From Adiantum capillus-veneris (lineage: Eukaryota; Streptophyta; Polypodiopsida; Polypodiales; Pteridaceae): a stretch of 64,000 bases of DNA. Position numbers and translations under genes: made by a program. The stretch spans positions 108,444,549-108,508,548 of the forward strand of contig CM043953.1 in the NCBI GenBank assembly GCA_014529385.2. Direction: 5' to 3'. The notes beneath the pieces were generated by a model. The model searched no databases. It worked only from the letters and a program-made list of their open reading frames with translations, and had not been told where the DNA came from. Shown piece after piece: positions 1 to 11,958 of the stretch (its first letter is position 1; every line of letters starts with the position of its first letter).

Positions 1-544
1 GTTGACGCCTCAAGACACATGTTCTTTTCGAGTCAATATAATTTCTCTCCACTCACAATTGTGAGTATGGCAATACATTTACTAAGCAAGAGTGTGTCCT
101 CTTTAGCTAGACCTAGAGCATACCACCAAATCACTAGGTGATTTATAAAAGTTGTCATGAAATCATTGGGCTTTGGGCCACGACTGTGTTGGATGGATCA
201 CACTCTTAGTGCTGGCAGCCATTTTGAGCCACTCTTTAATGATAGAATTGTGGGCTCAGTCAAAGTCAAAAGAGCCACCCTTTTAGCCCCACTAGTATTT
301 GCCATCGGCTCTCATGTTTATCATGTTAGAACGTTTGATCCATCATTATGGACGATATAGATCATGTCTAAAGGAATGATCTTTGGACACCTAGGTGACC
401 CTTTGGGGGTGGGCATAACACACAAGCAAAGATTCGAGTGGGTATTGGAAAGAGTAGAATAATTAGCATACGTTAATGGTTAGGCCCAATTGGCTCTCCC
501 CCCTTAAAATAGGCAATGGAGAATTCAATGGCTAGAATCAAGAT
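1..544. other. Unassigned sequence left of the LINE tail
   Basis: No coding region or known repeat is recognised. There are short open frames only. A CACTCACAATTGTGAGTA stretch near 50-67 resembles the CACTCACCATTGTGAA stretch at the end of the LINE tail near 13480-13497, so the first 100 bases may be the end of another LINE copy. Confidence 0.4.
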
Positions 545-929
545 GGGTGGTAGTTGAAGATAACATTTGGAATCCAGAGTGGCCACTGTCTATGAAGATA
601 GTTTTGTGGAAGGTGTTGTGGGATTCTCTACTGAGGGTGACAAGATTTTAGCTAGAGGTGTTGGTTTAGAAAGGTGGTCAAGGTGCAAAACAGCCATTGA
701 GATTCCCCTTAAACTTTTCAAGGAAAGCTCGATGAAAAAATGGTATGGCAGATAAGATATGCACTAGGATCCAAAGGACCTCAAAGATTGGTTTCTTCAA
801 GTACGATCTATTTTTGGAGGGAAGGTGATGAGAAACCAATTGATTCACTCAAATAGTCAGATTTTGCATATGTTAGAGCAAGTTTAGAAGACCAGGAATC
901 ATTGAGTATTCAAGAATGACCTTTTGTTA
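545..929 (+). mobile_element. LINE (L1-type) ORF2 3' portion, part 1 (L-a), interrupted by C1
   Basis: In mixed frames this part encodes the C-terminal zf-RVT-like region of a plant L1 ORF2: LWKVLWDSLL, then ILARGVG, then a KTRNH..VFKND tail. The same order of motifs occurs at 12840-13210 (FLWKVLWGALP, KILARGIG, KHVWKAKNCQIFENA), so both are copies of one LINE family. It is broken by frameshifts and stops. Chromovirus C1 inserted at 934/935, and the LINE resumes after the second copy of the target duplication at 11959. Confidence 0.6.
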
Positions 930-934
930 ACTTC
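930..934. repeat. Target-site duplication of C1, left copy (ACTTC)
   Basis: ACTTC precedes the TGTCAT start of LTR1 and is repeated at 11954-11958 directly after LTR3. Confidence 0.8.
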
Positions 935-1561
935 TGTCATAAAAAATAATATCTAATTCTCCCAAATGATTTTCTCATGTTAAACTGATCATTTAATATG
1001 GGGAAGTACCAGGGAGTAAAAGCTAGACTATTGGTAAGGCTGCTAGACCGGTCTTTGCAGGGATCCAAAGGGGGGCATTCTGCAAAAGAGCAATGCGCAT
1101 GACTTGAGCTTGAAAGACCTAAGGTTCAACTCCATTAAGACTTCCATAGGCTAAGGTTCCAAAACATTAATTGAAAGTCCAAATGGTCAAAGCTGGGAAA
1201 ATTGGATGGTGGTGGGAAGACTCAAAAGTCTTTCCACATCCCTATGAAGGAGGGGACGAGCCATGAGAGTAGGAGATGAGAGAGAAACACACACACATAC
1301 ACTCTAAAGCTTCCCCTTTACACAAAGGGAATACTAGACACATGTCAAGCTCCTAGGCCAGCTGCCCCCAAACACCACTCAAATCCTATTGGATGGCCAT
1401 AGAGGTGGACCAATGAGAATTAGGCTAGAGTAAAATTAGTCTAATCAATTTAAAAAGGCTTGATAACAGAACCAATAGAATTTAAGCTCCCTAGAAGACT
1501 ATTGGACAGTCTATTGAGGGGTCCAATGAGCATCAAGCAGCCCAATGGCTTGCCTAATTCA
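935..1561 (+). repeat. C1 LTR1, truncated at its 3' side
   Basis: Begins TGTCATAAAAAATAATATC and aligns with LTR2 and LTR3 up to a TTGCCTAATTCA motif near 1550-1561. There it jumps directly into integrase sequence equivalent to about 8862. The missing part (about 0.95 kb of LTR plus primer site, gag, protease, RT and RNase H) was lost by deletion. A short shared TTCA at the joint is compatible with illegitimate recombination. Confidence 0.75.
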
Positions 1562-3098
1562 AAATGTGTGGTATGCCAAAAGACGATGTTTGATAGTGTG
1601 AAGCAACCTGTATTTCTTCAACCGTTGCCAATCCCTAATTCGCCATGGGAGAGCATATCTATGGATTATATCTTTGGATTGCCCAAGTCTATCCATGGGA
1701 ATACAAGAATATGGATGATAGTAGACAAGTTTAGTAAACAAGAACATTTATACTTGTCAAAAAGACTATCAAGACCCATCAAATGGCAACCCTCTTTACA
1801 TCACAAATCTTCAAATACCATGGCTTGCCAATGTCTGAAGTGCTGGATAGAGATCCTAGAATGACCAATAATTTTTGAAAGGGTCACTTTGAGAATTTAG
1901 GTACAAGGCTAAACTTCTCTTTGGCCTATCATCCCCAAACGGATGGCCAAAGTGAAATAGCTAAACTAACAGTTGTTGATCTACTAAAAGCTTATGTCAC
2001 AGAAGTAGATCAAAATTCCCAATAACAGAAGTACTTACCTTTAGTGGAGTATGATTACAATAACATTGTACATACTTCCACGGGAAAAGCACCCTTTGAG
2101 GTGATAGAGGGGAGATAAAAGAGTCCCTTGCTACTCAAGGTACATGGGAAGATCTTAGGTGTAGATGAATATAGCCGAGACCTGCAAGATTCATTTCAAA
2201 AGATTAAGGATGCTATATCCATCTCTCAGCAAAGGTAAAAGTCTACTGCTGATAAGCACAGAAGAGCCGTAGCCTTTAAACAGAATGATGGGCTCTTGCT
2301 TAAGTTTCCCAAGTCTCGATTAAGGCACACAACTGGAAGAATCCTACAAGACACCAAAAGTACTATGCTAAGTTAGCAAAAAGGTACTATGGTCCCTTTC
2401 AGATTCTTAGGCTAATCAATGAGATGGCCTATCAACTCGAGTTACCCAGCCAATGGCTCATACACAATGGTTTCCATGTGAGCCTATTAAAGACTTACAA
2501 AGGAGAGACACCTCAAGAAGCAATTATTAAAGACCCACCAAAGATCTAGGACCAAGAAGAAGTGCAGCAACCTGAGTCCATTCTCTGACACAAAGACAAG
2601 GTATTAGGAGGCGGTAAGACTATCTGATGATATCCTATCAAGTTTAAAAATTATCCTTTTGAAGATGCTAGATGGATGCAAGGCATACAATTAAAAGATA
2701 ACCTAAACCTTGTCAATGCTTACAATGATTCACTAGAGTAAGAAAAAGTAAATATGTATAGATGAACATTGAAGCTTTTATCTTATAAGAATTTCTTTTT
2801 CTTGATTGTGTACAAATGATAATACGTAGGCACGCTTAGGATCATGTTTGTGGAGACGACGTCTCCCGAACACTAAGTAGAGCTTGTCACTCTACTATGA
2901 AAGACTGATATGGACTAAAGTGAAGACATGCTTGCGGGAGCTACAAATCTCAAGCACCAAATGGACTAGTCATCCATTCTGGAATGGTGTCGTAGGGTAA
3001 AATAGGGATTCTCTACCCGCTAGCAAACAGACTAATGATTAGGATTTATCTTCTCTACCTCATAGTTGAGGACGACTATGATTTCAAGAGAGAGGTAA
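1562..3098 (+). pseudogene. C1 duplicate internal remnant: integrase and chromodomain
   Basis: Nearly parallel to 8862-10389. It starts at the second half of the integrase zinc finger (CVVCQK) and runs through the core (MDYIFGLPKSIHGN, IWMIVDKFSK), the DGQSEIA segment, and a chromodomain near 2590-2700 with the aromatic YPFEDARWMQG motif. Here the chromodomain end is in a single frame (KFKNYPFEDARW), whereas the main copy has a one-base shift at this point. Several stops occur (near 1861 and 2115, and in the 2540-2640 part). The remnant ends in the polypurine tract at 3085-3098, which abuts LTR2. Confidence 0.75.
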
Positions 3099-4002
3099 TG
3101 TCATAACAAGTAATATCTAATTCTCCCGAATGAGTTTCTCATGTTAAAGTGATCATTTAATATGGGGAACTACCAGGGGAGTAAAAGCTAGAATATTGGT
3201 AAGGCTGCCAGATTGGTCTCTGCAGGGATCCAAAGGAGAGAAAATAGGGATCCAAAGCGGGGCAGTCTACAAAAGAGCAATGTGTATGACTAGAGCTTAA
3301 AAGACCAAAGGTTTAGCTCCATTAAGAATTCCATAGGCTAAGGTTTCAAAACTTTAATTGAAAGTCCAAATGGTCAAAGTTGGGAAAATTGGATGGTGAT
3401 GGGAAGACTCAAAAGTTTTCCCACATTCCTATCAAGGAGGGGGTGAGCCATGAGAGTAGGGGATGAGAGAGAAACAAACAAACAAACACACACACACACC
3501 CACACACACACACAGCCCAAAGCTTCCCCTTTACAAAAGGGAATATTGGACACATGTCAGGCTCCTAGGCTAGTTGCCCCCAAACACCACTCAAGGCCTA
3601 TTGGATGGCCATAGAGGTGGACCAATGAGAATTAGACTAGAGTAAAACTAGTCTAATCAATTTAAAAATGCTTGATAAAAGAACCAATAGAGTTTAAGCT
3701 CCCTAGAAGACTATTGGACAGTCTACCAAGGGGTCCAATGAGCATCAAGCAGCCCAATGGCTTGCCTAATTCATATTGGCTAGAAGACTAAAAGGTCCAA
3801 TGAGAGTTTAGTAAATTATTTTAATTAACTTAAGCTCTCACAAAAGGGTAAAGGGGGACACATGTAACAAGGCTGCAATTATGCTTCTAACTTGTGATTG
3901 GCTAAGCCTTGTAGGAGCCAATGGGAGGCCAACATGAGTAATTAGCAAGAGGGGTTGACCAAGAAGAGAGAGAAGGCTACGTTTTTGACTTACACACTTT
4001 GC

Positions 4003-4052
<50 letters not shown>

Positions 4053-4709
4053 TTATGTGTTGAGCAAGAACTCCATCTCCTTCTCCAAGCATTGAGAAGT
4101 AGAGACCTACATCAACAACTATTGGCTATGGAATGCAAATCTAGCCAAGAGCCAAGCTTCACTGGCATGCTCATCTCCTCTACCATGCTAGTTACTAGGC
4201 TAAGCTATGCTAATAGAGTGATTATGTGAGGAGAACTTCTTTCTCATAAGATACATCTTCTTCCTCTCAATCTATTCTCATTCCCTGCTAGATCTCACCA
4301 TTTTTAAAGATGTGTGAGGTCTTGAGATCGAGGCTAGGGACACTAGGTGTGTTTTTCAAGCATAATTTGGTGCATGAAGGTTCCATCTTCATTGCATTAA
4401 CTAGTTTTGTTAAGGAACATAGAATTGTATTTTACAAAAGTCTCCTTTGATAAGAGAAGCTATAATACAAAGCCTTTATGGAGGGGGGACTAGCTCCATG
4501 TATATCCGGTCCTTAACTGTTGTCAATTGTTCTATTTCTCTCTCTCTTTTCAAGTATTGTCAATGCCAAATTAGCTAGGTGCAAATTGCTATGTTTCTTT
4601 CTCAAATTAAGTACTCTCTCTACGCTCATTAGTAACTTGTTCTTAATAAAATGCGCACTATGTTATCAATTTCCACTACACACAAATTACTAGTGCATTA
4701 AATGTTACA
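3099..4709 (+). repeat. C1 LTR2 (middle LTR, 5' LTR of the full internal region)
   Basis: Runs from TGTCATAAC to TGTTACA, 1611 bp. It carries (CA)n tracts near 3483-3513 and 4006-4047 at the same relative places as in LTR3. Directly downstream is a primer binding site, directly upstream a polypurine tract, so this LTR acts as the 3' LTR of the left unit and the 5' LTR of the right unit. Confidence 0.85.
4006..4047. repeat. (CA)n microsatellite inside C1 LTR2
   Basis: About 21 CA units. LTR3 has a shorter, interrupted tract at the same place (11280-11302). Confidence 0.9.
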
Positions 4710-4710
4710 T

Positions 4711-4722
4711 TGGTATCAGAGC
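4711..4722 (+). promoter_or_regulatory. C1 primer binding site, tRNA-iMet
   Basis: TGGTATCAGAGC, the standard plant initiator-tRNA-Met complementary site, lies one base after the LTR2 end. Confidence 0.85.
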
Positions 4723-5120
4723 TATTGGTTTCTCTTTTCTTGCTCAAGAAGAGAGGTCCTCAAGCTTGCTACAAATGGTTGGTGTTATTAATTGCAAAAG
4801 AGTAAGTAGAATAGGGATTTGTCATCCTTGAAGCACGCCTGCTTTATGCACTTAACACGGATACCGTCGGGAGCTATGGTCTTATTAATGGATTCCTATG
4901 GGGCTTGCCTATGGCTTGACCATTATTGAGCTATTAGAAGCTTGACAGCAATCGGTGATGTCTTGGCTTTGTTGAACCCTCTCTTCTATTCCTTTCAATT
5001 AATAATATTCAAGCCACGGTATAGATACTTGAGTGCTTATCTTTGAAGGTAAAGAGGATTAGCAAATAGGGCTTGAAGTGCCAAAGTATAAGTAAAAATT
5101 TACACCTAAAAATTGCTAGC
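4723..5120. other. C1 5' leader
   Basis: Untranslated sequence between the primer site and the first gag ATG at 5121. No further structure was recognised. Confidence 0.5.
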
Positions 5121-6620
5121 ATGGCTGACAAGGGAAAAGAGATCAAAATGAATGTTGATAGCTTTTGCTAATGAAAGAGCAACTAATGATGCCCCTATGC
5201 TTGTAAACTATCTTGTTTCTAGGCTTCAACAAGCCCTGGGCAACTCATCCCTCCAAGGTGAAGCAATTGCACACCCATGGTATTCTCCAAACTCCCCACC
5301 AAGAAGAGAGAGTACCTAAGAAGCCTCCTAGTGAGACTTCCAAAAGAGGACTCTCTCCAATAAGGGACGAAGAGGAGGATGCATACAAAGGGCTCAAAAA
5401 CTTACTACTTGTTGATAATACATCTCCCTCCCAAAGGAGAACCCAAATTTCAATGGTAGAGCCCCCACTGAAAGAACGAGAAAGAAGTGAGTCTCCTACC
5501 ACCTTAGCGGAGATGTCTCCACGAAGACGGCAGGAAAAACGCTCTCCAACACCCCCTAAATGGAGAATATCACCGCATAGTTCTCTACACCATAATTCAA
5601 AGAGGGAAGAGAGAAATCAAGAGAAGAAAAAGGCACGAAAGAGGTCACCCTCTTCTCCATCTTCCTCATCCTCTTCCTCTTTTGAAGAAAGTGATGGTAC
5701 AGAAAAGGAGGAAAAAGAGAAGAAAAAGGCGAGAAAGAGGTCACCCTCTTCTCCATCCTCCTCATCCTCGTCCTCTTCTTCTGAAGAAATTGATGGTGGG
5801 TGGTCACCCAAAAGAAGAGGCCATAGGAAATTCTATGCTGCCTGGAAAAGGTCATCAAAGCTCAAAAAGTTCAAAGAGGGAGGAAAGAACATCTCTTTCC
5901 TTACCTACGCAGCTTTGGTGCTACAAACAAAGTCTTGGCCTTTATCCAATAGCTCAATGCGACGTTTGGAGATGAGGGCTTCACGGAGTCCTCTAAGCTA
6001 CATCATGTAGCCATGCATTTTCAAAAGTCCACCAGGAAATGGTGGTCTAGCCTACGAGCAAACGGTGAAGATCCACGAACATGAAAAGCTTTAAGAGCTT
6101 CCATCATGAAGCAATTTTTGGCTACCGATGCCAAAGACAAAGTACTCACTGAGTGGCAAAGCTTGAATCTCTCTTCCTATGAATCTATCCACAAATATGT
6201 AGAAAAGTTTTGGGATTTACACCTCAAAGCCACTGTCTTCAAAAAGATGGATTCTAGAGAGCAAAAACAACAATTCTGTGCGGGTTTAAATGAGGATATG
6301 GCTGAGTATGTTAACTCCCAAAGGCCACTCACCATATCTTTGGACATACACCATACCATGGTGGATTCAAGAATCAACTTCCAACAAGGGGCTAAGAGAA
6401 ATCGTAAGCCCACTGAAAACAAGGACCGTAACGGACAATGTCCAAAAGTCTCCGAAAGGCAACACAAACAACAACAAAGCTAAGGAGAAGGGATTTTATA
6501 AAGGAAAAAAAAAACTCTCTCCTGAAGAGCTAGAATGTTATCAAAAAGATAACCGTTGTTTCAAGTGCAGGGAGCAAGGGCATGCCTATCGTGCTTGCCC
6601 CCACAAGAAGACATGTAATG
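5121..6620 (+). pseudogene. C1 gag, frameshifted
   Basis: Starts at ATG 5121 (MADKGKEIK...). A one-base shift near 5165 opens the NERATNDAPMLVNYL frame, and further shifts follow. The N-terminal third (5213-6010) holds a Ser/Arg/Glu-rich tract containing a direct 96-bp duplication (units starting 5621 and 5717, in frame, RKRSPSSPSSSSSS followed by acidic residues). The retrotransposon gag core is at 6106-6380 (FLATDAKDKVLTEWQSL). A CX2CX4HX4C zinc knuckle (CFKCREQGHAYRAC) is near 6560-6600 in another frame. The domain set is that of a plant chromovirus nucleocapsid precursor, but no continuous frame is left. Confidence 0.75.
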
Positions 6621-6639
6621 CCAGCCTCATAGAGCTACC

Positions 6640-7449
6640 TTGGTCAAAATTCAAGAAGAGGATGCTCATCACAAAGTATATCCTCTATGCCATGCTTGGG
6701 TAAAGGTAAGAGAACCTGATGCTTTCATTCTCTTTGACCTTGGTTCTACTCACAATTTCATATCCACAGAGTTGGCCACCAAGCTAGGCATCCAAGCCTG
6801 TGAGATGGGAGATTTCCTACCTGATGATGGTGCTTTCAAGGGTCAAGAAGCCTCAGTCACTCCCTTAATTGGGAAATTGAGGCTCCATGTCCAAAGCTAT
6901 GTGGACAAGGAGGATTTCTTCATCTCTCCTCTCAAGCATGAGGATGTAATCCTAGGGGCACCATGGTTTGATTGCATAGCTGCCAATGTTAAATTCCCTG
7001 AAAGACAAATCTTCTTTAGGTTGAGGGAAAAATATATGTACATAGATGCTAAGGAGTTGGGTAGTACCATACCCATTGTACATAAGCAAGCTTTGAATAA
7101 GTCAATAAAGAGCTCTATTTTCGTGTACATGATTTTTGTTAAAGATTCTCAAAATGAAACTAATGTTTTAGCAAAAGAAGAGATAACCAATCAAAAGGAA
7201 TTAGAGTTATCCAAATTCCTCAAGGGATTCCAAGATGTTTTTATTGATGACATCCCTTGTGACCTACCTCCCAAACAAGGGGATGATGACATGCAATTGA
7301 ACTTCTTCCAGGAAGCTCACCGCCTAATAAACCTCCTTATCAAGTCTCCCAAGCTCAACAAGAGGAGATTATGGGGCAAATGCATGAGTTGGTTGAGAAA
7401 GACATGGTTAGGCCTAGCTCATCTCCATTTTGTTCACCAGTGTTATTAG
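6640..7449 (+). pseudogene. C1 retropepsin (protease) and start of RT
   Basis: A 269-codon open part. The protease active-site motif reads FDLGSTHNFIS (DLG instead of DT/SG, a variant common in plant Ty3 elements), followed about 70 residues later by the ILGAPWFD flap-side motif. The end reaches the linker to RT (FQDVFIDDIPCDLPP), then a frameshift near 7340 makes the rest nonsense. The next RT motif continues in another frame after a stop at 7447. Confidence 0.75.
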
Positions 7450-8560
7450 TGCACAAGTAAGATGGCACATATCGTATGTGTGTCGACTATAGAGCACTAA
7501 ATAGGAATACTATCAAGAATAGGTTTCCCGTTCCATGGGTAGAAGACCTATTTGATAAGCTACATGGGTCAACCTACTTTAGTAGGATTGACCTAAAAAG
7601 TGGCTGCCATCAAATAAGGATAGTTGATCAAGACATTGTAAAGACCGCATTATTTTGCACTACGTTTGGTCTTTATGAGTACATTGTCATGCCTTTTGGC
7701 TTGACCAATGCACCAGCCACATTTAACTGCTTGAAGGAGAAGCTATTTAGGCCTCACCAAAATTTTACTGGTTGATGATATTATCATCTACTCTAATTCA
7801 TTAGACAAACACAAGCAACACCTCCAGGTAATATTTCAAGATTTACAAGAGAATAAACTTTATATTAATCAAAAGAAAAGTGATTTTTTCTTACAAGAGA
7901 TTCAGTATTTAGGTCACATTATCTCTCAAGATGGCATCCAAATGGATCCATCAAAGCTAGAAGTAATAAAAGGATGGCCTAATTTAAGGAATCTGCATGA
8001 CCTAAGAAGCTTTATAGGTATGTGTGCATACTATAGACGCTTCATAGAAAAGTTCTCACAAATCGCGGGACCACTACATAACCTAACAAAGAAAAGCATT
8101 AGTATATAAGGTACACCAAGGAGAACAATGCTTTCAAAAACGTTAAAGAGAAGGTTATCTCTCAACCTGTGCTTACACTGCCGGATCTCTCAAAGCCATT
8201 TGAGGTCCAATGCTATGCTTGTGGTGATTGCCTTGGATCTGTTTTGCTCCAAGAAGGGCACGCCATAGCCTACGAAAGTCAAAGGCTTGACCTTGTTGAG
8301 CAAGATCTAGGCATATATGAGAAGGAACTCTTAGCAGTTCTACATGTTCTAGATTTGTGGAAACACTATTTACGGGGGACTCCTTTCATTCTACAAACGG
8401 ATCACCAAAGTCTTAAGTACTTCATGACGTAGACCAAGCTCTCTAACAAACAAATGAGGTGGGCAATTTTCCTTTCGCAATTTCAATATCATATTGCTCA
8501 CATTGCTGGCAAGCATAATCAAGTGGCCGATGCACTCTCAAGACCACCAAGAGTGAATGC
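7450..8560 (+). pseudogene. C1 reverse transcriptase and RNase H
   Basis: RT motifs in order: [12 protein letters not shown] (7476), [30 protein letters not shown], then after a frameshift near 7768 the catalytic [21 protein letters not shown] and SFIGMCAYYRRFI follow to a stop near 8107. RNase H starts near 8160 (LTLPDLSKPFEVQCYACG, where the usual DAS is CYACG). It shows EKELLAVLHVL, TDHQSLKYF, an in-frame stop at 8430, and ends with ADALSRPP near 8530. Inactive by multiple lesions. Confidence 0.8.
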
Positions 8561-9700
8561 AGTATCCATAGCAACCCACAATGATCTATCTTCTATGATA
8601 GATGAGTATGCTATCGATCCCGATTTTAGAGATGTGATTTCAGACCTTGCACTAGGGAAGAAGGAAGAACCATTTACCCTACAAGATGGTTATCTTCTCT
8701 ATGGTAATAGACTATGCGTTGCCAACTCACTACATGAGAAAGTAATGTATGAATCTCATGATCCTCCTTATGCGGGGCATAGAGGGATTCAGTCTACCCT
8801 AAAAGGGATAGAAACATATTTCTATTGGCCTGCCATGAAAGCAAACATATAAAAATATGTTTCAAAATGTCTGGTATGCCAAAAGACGAAGTTTGATAGA
8901 GGGAAGCAACCTCAATTTCTTCAGCCGTTGCAAATCCCTAATTCAGCATATCCATGGATTTTATCCTTGGATTGTCCAAGTCTATCCATGGAAATACAGG
9001 AATATGGATGATAGTAGACAGGTTTAGCAAACAAGGACATTTCATTCCTGTCAAAAAGACTATAAAGGCCCATCAAATGGCAACCCTCTTTATATCACAA
9101 ACCTTCAAATACCATGGCTTGCCAATGTCTATAGTATCGGATAGAGATCCTAGAATGACCAATAATTTTTGGAAGGGTCTCTTTGAGAATTTAGGTACAA
9201 GGCTAAACTTCTCTTTCGCCTATCATCCCCAAACGGATGGCCAAAGTGAAATAGCTACCCTACAGTTGTTGATCTACTAAAAGCTTATGTCACAGAAGTA
9301 GATCAAAAGTCCCAATAACAGAAGTACTTACCTTTAGTGGAGTATGATTACAATAACATTGTACATACTTCCACGGGAAAATCACCCTTTGAGGTGATAG
9401 AGGGAAGATCTAGAAGTTCCCTGCTACTCAAGGTACATGGAAAGATCTTCACTCTAGATGAATATATCCGAGACCTGCAAGAATCTTTTCAAAAGATTAA
9501 GGATGCTATATCCATCTCTCAGCAAAGGAAAAAGGCTGCTGCTAATAAGCACAGAAGAGCCCTAGCCTTTAAACAAAATTATTGGGTCTTGCTTAAGTTT
9601 CCCAAGGATCGATTAAGGCACACAACGGGAAGAATCCTATAGGACACCAAAAGTAATATGCTAAGTTAGCAAAAAGGTACTATGGTCCCTTTTAGATTCT
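8561..9700 (+). pseudogene. C1 integrase
   Basis: HHCC zinc finger (AGHRGIQST ... CLVCQK, broken by a stop at 8851) near 8770-8880, then the DDE core. First Asp is in MDFILGLSKSIHGN (8954), second in SDRDPRM (about 9137), and Glu in DGQSEIA (about 9250). A small lesion near 9265 and stops near 9316 and 9640 break the frame. The C-terminal part around 9760 reads VSLLKPYKGEPPQE, the usual GPY/F-to-chromodomain linker region. Confidence 0.75.
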
Positions 9701-9770
9701 TAGGCCAATCAATGAGATGGCCTATCAACTCAAGTTACCCAGCCAATAGCTCATACACAACGGTTTCCAT

Positions 9771-10020
9771 GTGAGCCTGTTAAAGCCTTACAAAGGAGAG
9801 CCACCTCAAGAAACAATCATTGAAGACCCACCGGAGATCGAGGACCAAGAAGAAGTGCTGCAGCTCGCGTCCATTCTCCGACACGAAGACAAGGTATTAC
9901 GAGGCGGTAAGACTATCCGACAATATCTTATCAAGTTTAAAATTATCCTTTTGAAGATGCTAGATGGATGCAAGGCATACCATTAAAGGATAACCTAAAC
10001 CTTGTCAATGCTTACAATGA
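9771..10020 (+). pseudogene. C1 chromodomain
   Basis: Residues around ILRHEDKVLRGGKTIRQYL followed, after a one-base shift near 9942, by NYPFEDARWMQG match a group of chromodomains found at the C-terminus of chromovirus integrases. The equivalent part at 2590-2700 supports the reading. The domain is thought to guide insertion to marked chromatin. Confidence 0.7.
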
Positions 10021-10375
10021 TTCCCTAGAGTAAGAAAATGTAAATATGTATAAATGAACATTGGATTTTGTCTTATAAGACTCTCTTTTTCTTTATTGTG
10101 CACAAATGATAATAAGTAGGGATGCTTAGGATCATGTTTGTGGAGACAACATCTCCCGAACACCAAGTAGAGCTTGTCACTCTACTATGAGAGATTGATA
10201 CGAACTTCAATGCAGACATGCTTGCGGCAACGAAGGCTCTCAAGCACCAAATGGACTAGTCGTCCATTCTCGAATGGTGTTGTAGGGTAAAATAGGGATT
10301 CTCTACCCGCTAGAAAACAGACTAATGATTAGGCTTTATCTTCTCTACCTCATAGGTCGAGGAAGACTATGATTT

Positions 10376-10389
10376 CAAGAGAGAGGTAA
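10376..10389 (+). promoter_or_regulatory. C1 polypurine tract
   Basis: AAGAGAGAGGTAA directly precedes LTR3. The same sequence precedes LTR2 at 3085-3098. Confidence 0.7.
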
Positions 10390-11953
10390 TGTCATAAAAA
10401 ACTAATATCTAATTCTCCCAAATGAGTTTCTCATGTTAAACTGATCATTTAATATGGGGAAGTACCCGGGGAGTAAAAGCTAGAATATTGGTAAGGCTGC
10501 TAGATCGGTCTTTGCAGGGATCCAAAGAAGAGAAAATAGGGATCCAAAGCAGGGCAATATACAAAAGAGCAATGTGCATGACTAGAGCTTAAAAGACCTA
10601 ATGTTCAGATCCATTAAGACTTCCATAGGCTAAGGTTCCAAAACTTTAATTGAAAGTCCATATGGTAAAAGTTGGGAAAATTGGATGGTGGTGGGAAGAC
10701 TCAAAAGTCTTCCCACATCCCTATCAAGGAGGGGGCGAGCCATGAGAGTAGGGGATGAGAGAGAAACACACACACACACACACACACACAATCCAAAGCT
10801 TCCCCTTTACACAAAGGGACTATTGGACACATGTCAAGCTCCTAGGCCAGTTGCCCCCAAACACCACTCAAATCCTATTGGATGGCCATAGAGGTGGACC
10901 AATGAGAATTAGGCTAGAGTTAAATTAGTCTAATCAATGTAGAAATGCTTGATAAAAGAACCAATAGAATATAAGCTTCCTAGAAGACTATTGGACAGTC
11001 TACCAAGGGGTCCAATGAGCATTAAGCAGCCCAATGGATTGCCTAATTCATATTGGCCAGAAGACTAGAAGGTCCAATTTGAGTTTAGTAATTATTTAAT
11101 TACCTTAAGCTCTCACAAAAGGGGAAAGGGGGACACATGTCACAAGGCTAGCAATTATGCTTCTAATTTTTTATTGGCCAAGCCTTGCAGGAGCCAATGG
11201 GAGGTCTGCATGAGTGATTAGCAAGAGGGGTCGACCAAGAAGAGAGAGAAGGCTACATTTTTGACTTACACACTTTGCTACACACACACAGACACAGACA
11301 CAAGTTATGTGTTGAGCAAGAACTCCAACTCCTTCCCCAAGCATTGAGAAGTAGAGGCCTACACCAACAACTCTTCGCTATGGAATGCAAAACCAACCAA
11401 GAGTCAGGCTTCACTGGCATGCTCATCTCCTCTACCATGCTAATTACTAAGCTAAGCTATGATAATAGAGTGATCATGTGAGGAGAATAATTCTTTCTCG
11501 TAAGATAAATCTTCTTCCTCTCAATCTATCCTCATTCCCTACTAGCTCTCACCATTCTTGAAGGTGTGTGAGGTCTTGGGACTGAGGCTAGGGACACTAG
11601 GTGTGTTTTTTAAGCTTAATTTGAAGCTTCCATCTTCATTGCATCAACTAGTTTTGTTAAGGAACACAAAGATTGTATTGTACAAAAGTATGCTTTGATG
11701 GGAGAAGCTATAATACAAGCCTTTATGGAGGGGGACCGGCTCCGTGTAAATCCGGTCCTCAACTGTTGTCAATTGTTCTATTTCTCTCTCTAATCAAGTA
11801 TTGTTGATGCCAAATTAGCTAGGTGTAGATTTCTATGTTGCTTTCTCAAATTAAGTACTCTCTCTATGCTCATTAGGAGCTTGTTCTTAATGAAATACTC
11901 ACTATGTTATCAATTTCCGCTACACACAAGTTACTAGTGCATTAAATGTCATA
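10390..11953 (+). repeat. C1 LTR3 (3' LTR)
   Basis: From TGTCATAAAAAACTAATATC to ATGTCATA, where LTR2 ends ATGTTACA, so the terminal CA has probably mutated to TA. It is followed at once by the second ACTTC duplication (11954-11958). Contains a (CA)n tract near 10767-10790. Confidence 0.85.
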
Positions 11954-11958
11954 ACTTC

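Larger units (their letters stand above)
935..11953 (+). mobile_element. C1: compound chromovirus (Ty3/Gypsy), LTR - partial internal - LTR - internal - LTR
   Basis: Three related LTRs (935-1561 truncated, 3099-4709, 10390-11953) flank a short internal remnant and a full internal region. The outer ends carry one 5-bp target duplication, ACTTC (930-934 and 11954-11958). At the middle LTR there is no duplication: a polypurine tract abuts it on the left and a tRNA primer site on the right. One insertion event followed by unequal LTR recombination explains this better than two insertions. The internal region encodes gag, protease, reverse transcriptase, RNase H, integrase and a C-terminal chromodomain, all broken by frameshifts and stops, so the copy is not autonomous. 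Confidence 0.85.

Noticed and set aside
3838-4229. Open frames over the (CA)n tract in C1 LTR2 on both strands
   Set aside because: They are products of the dinucleotide repeat inside an LTR, with repetitive His-Thr or Cys-Val protein and no domain.
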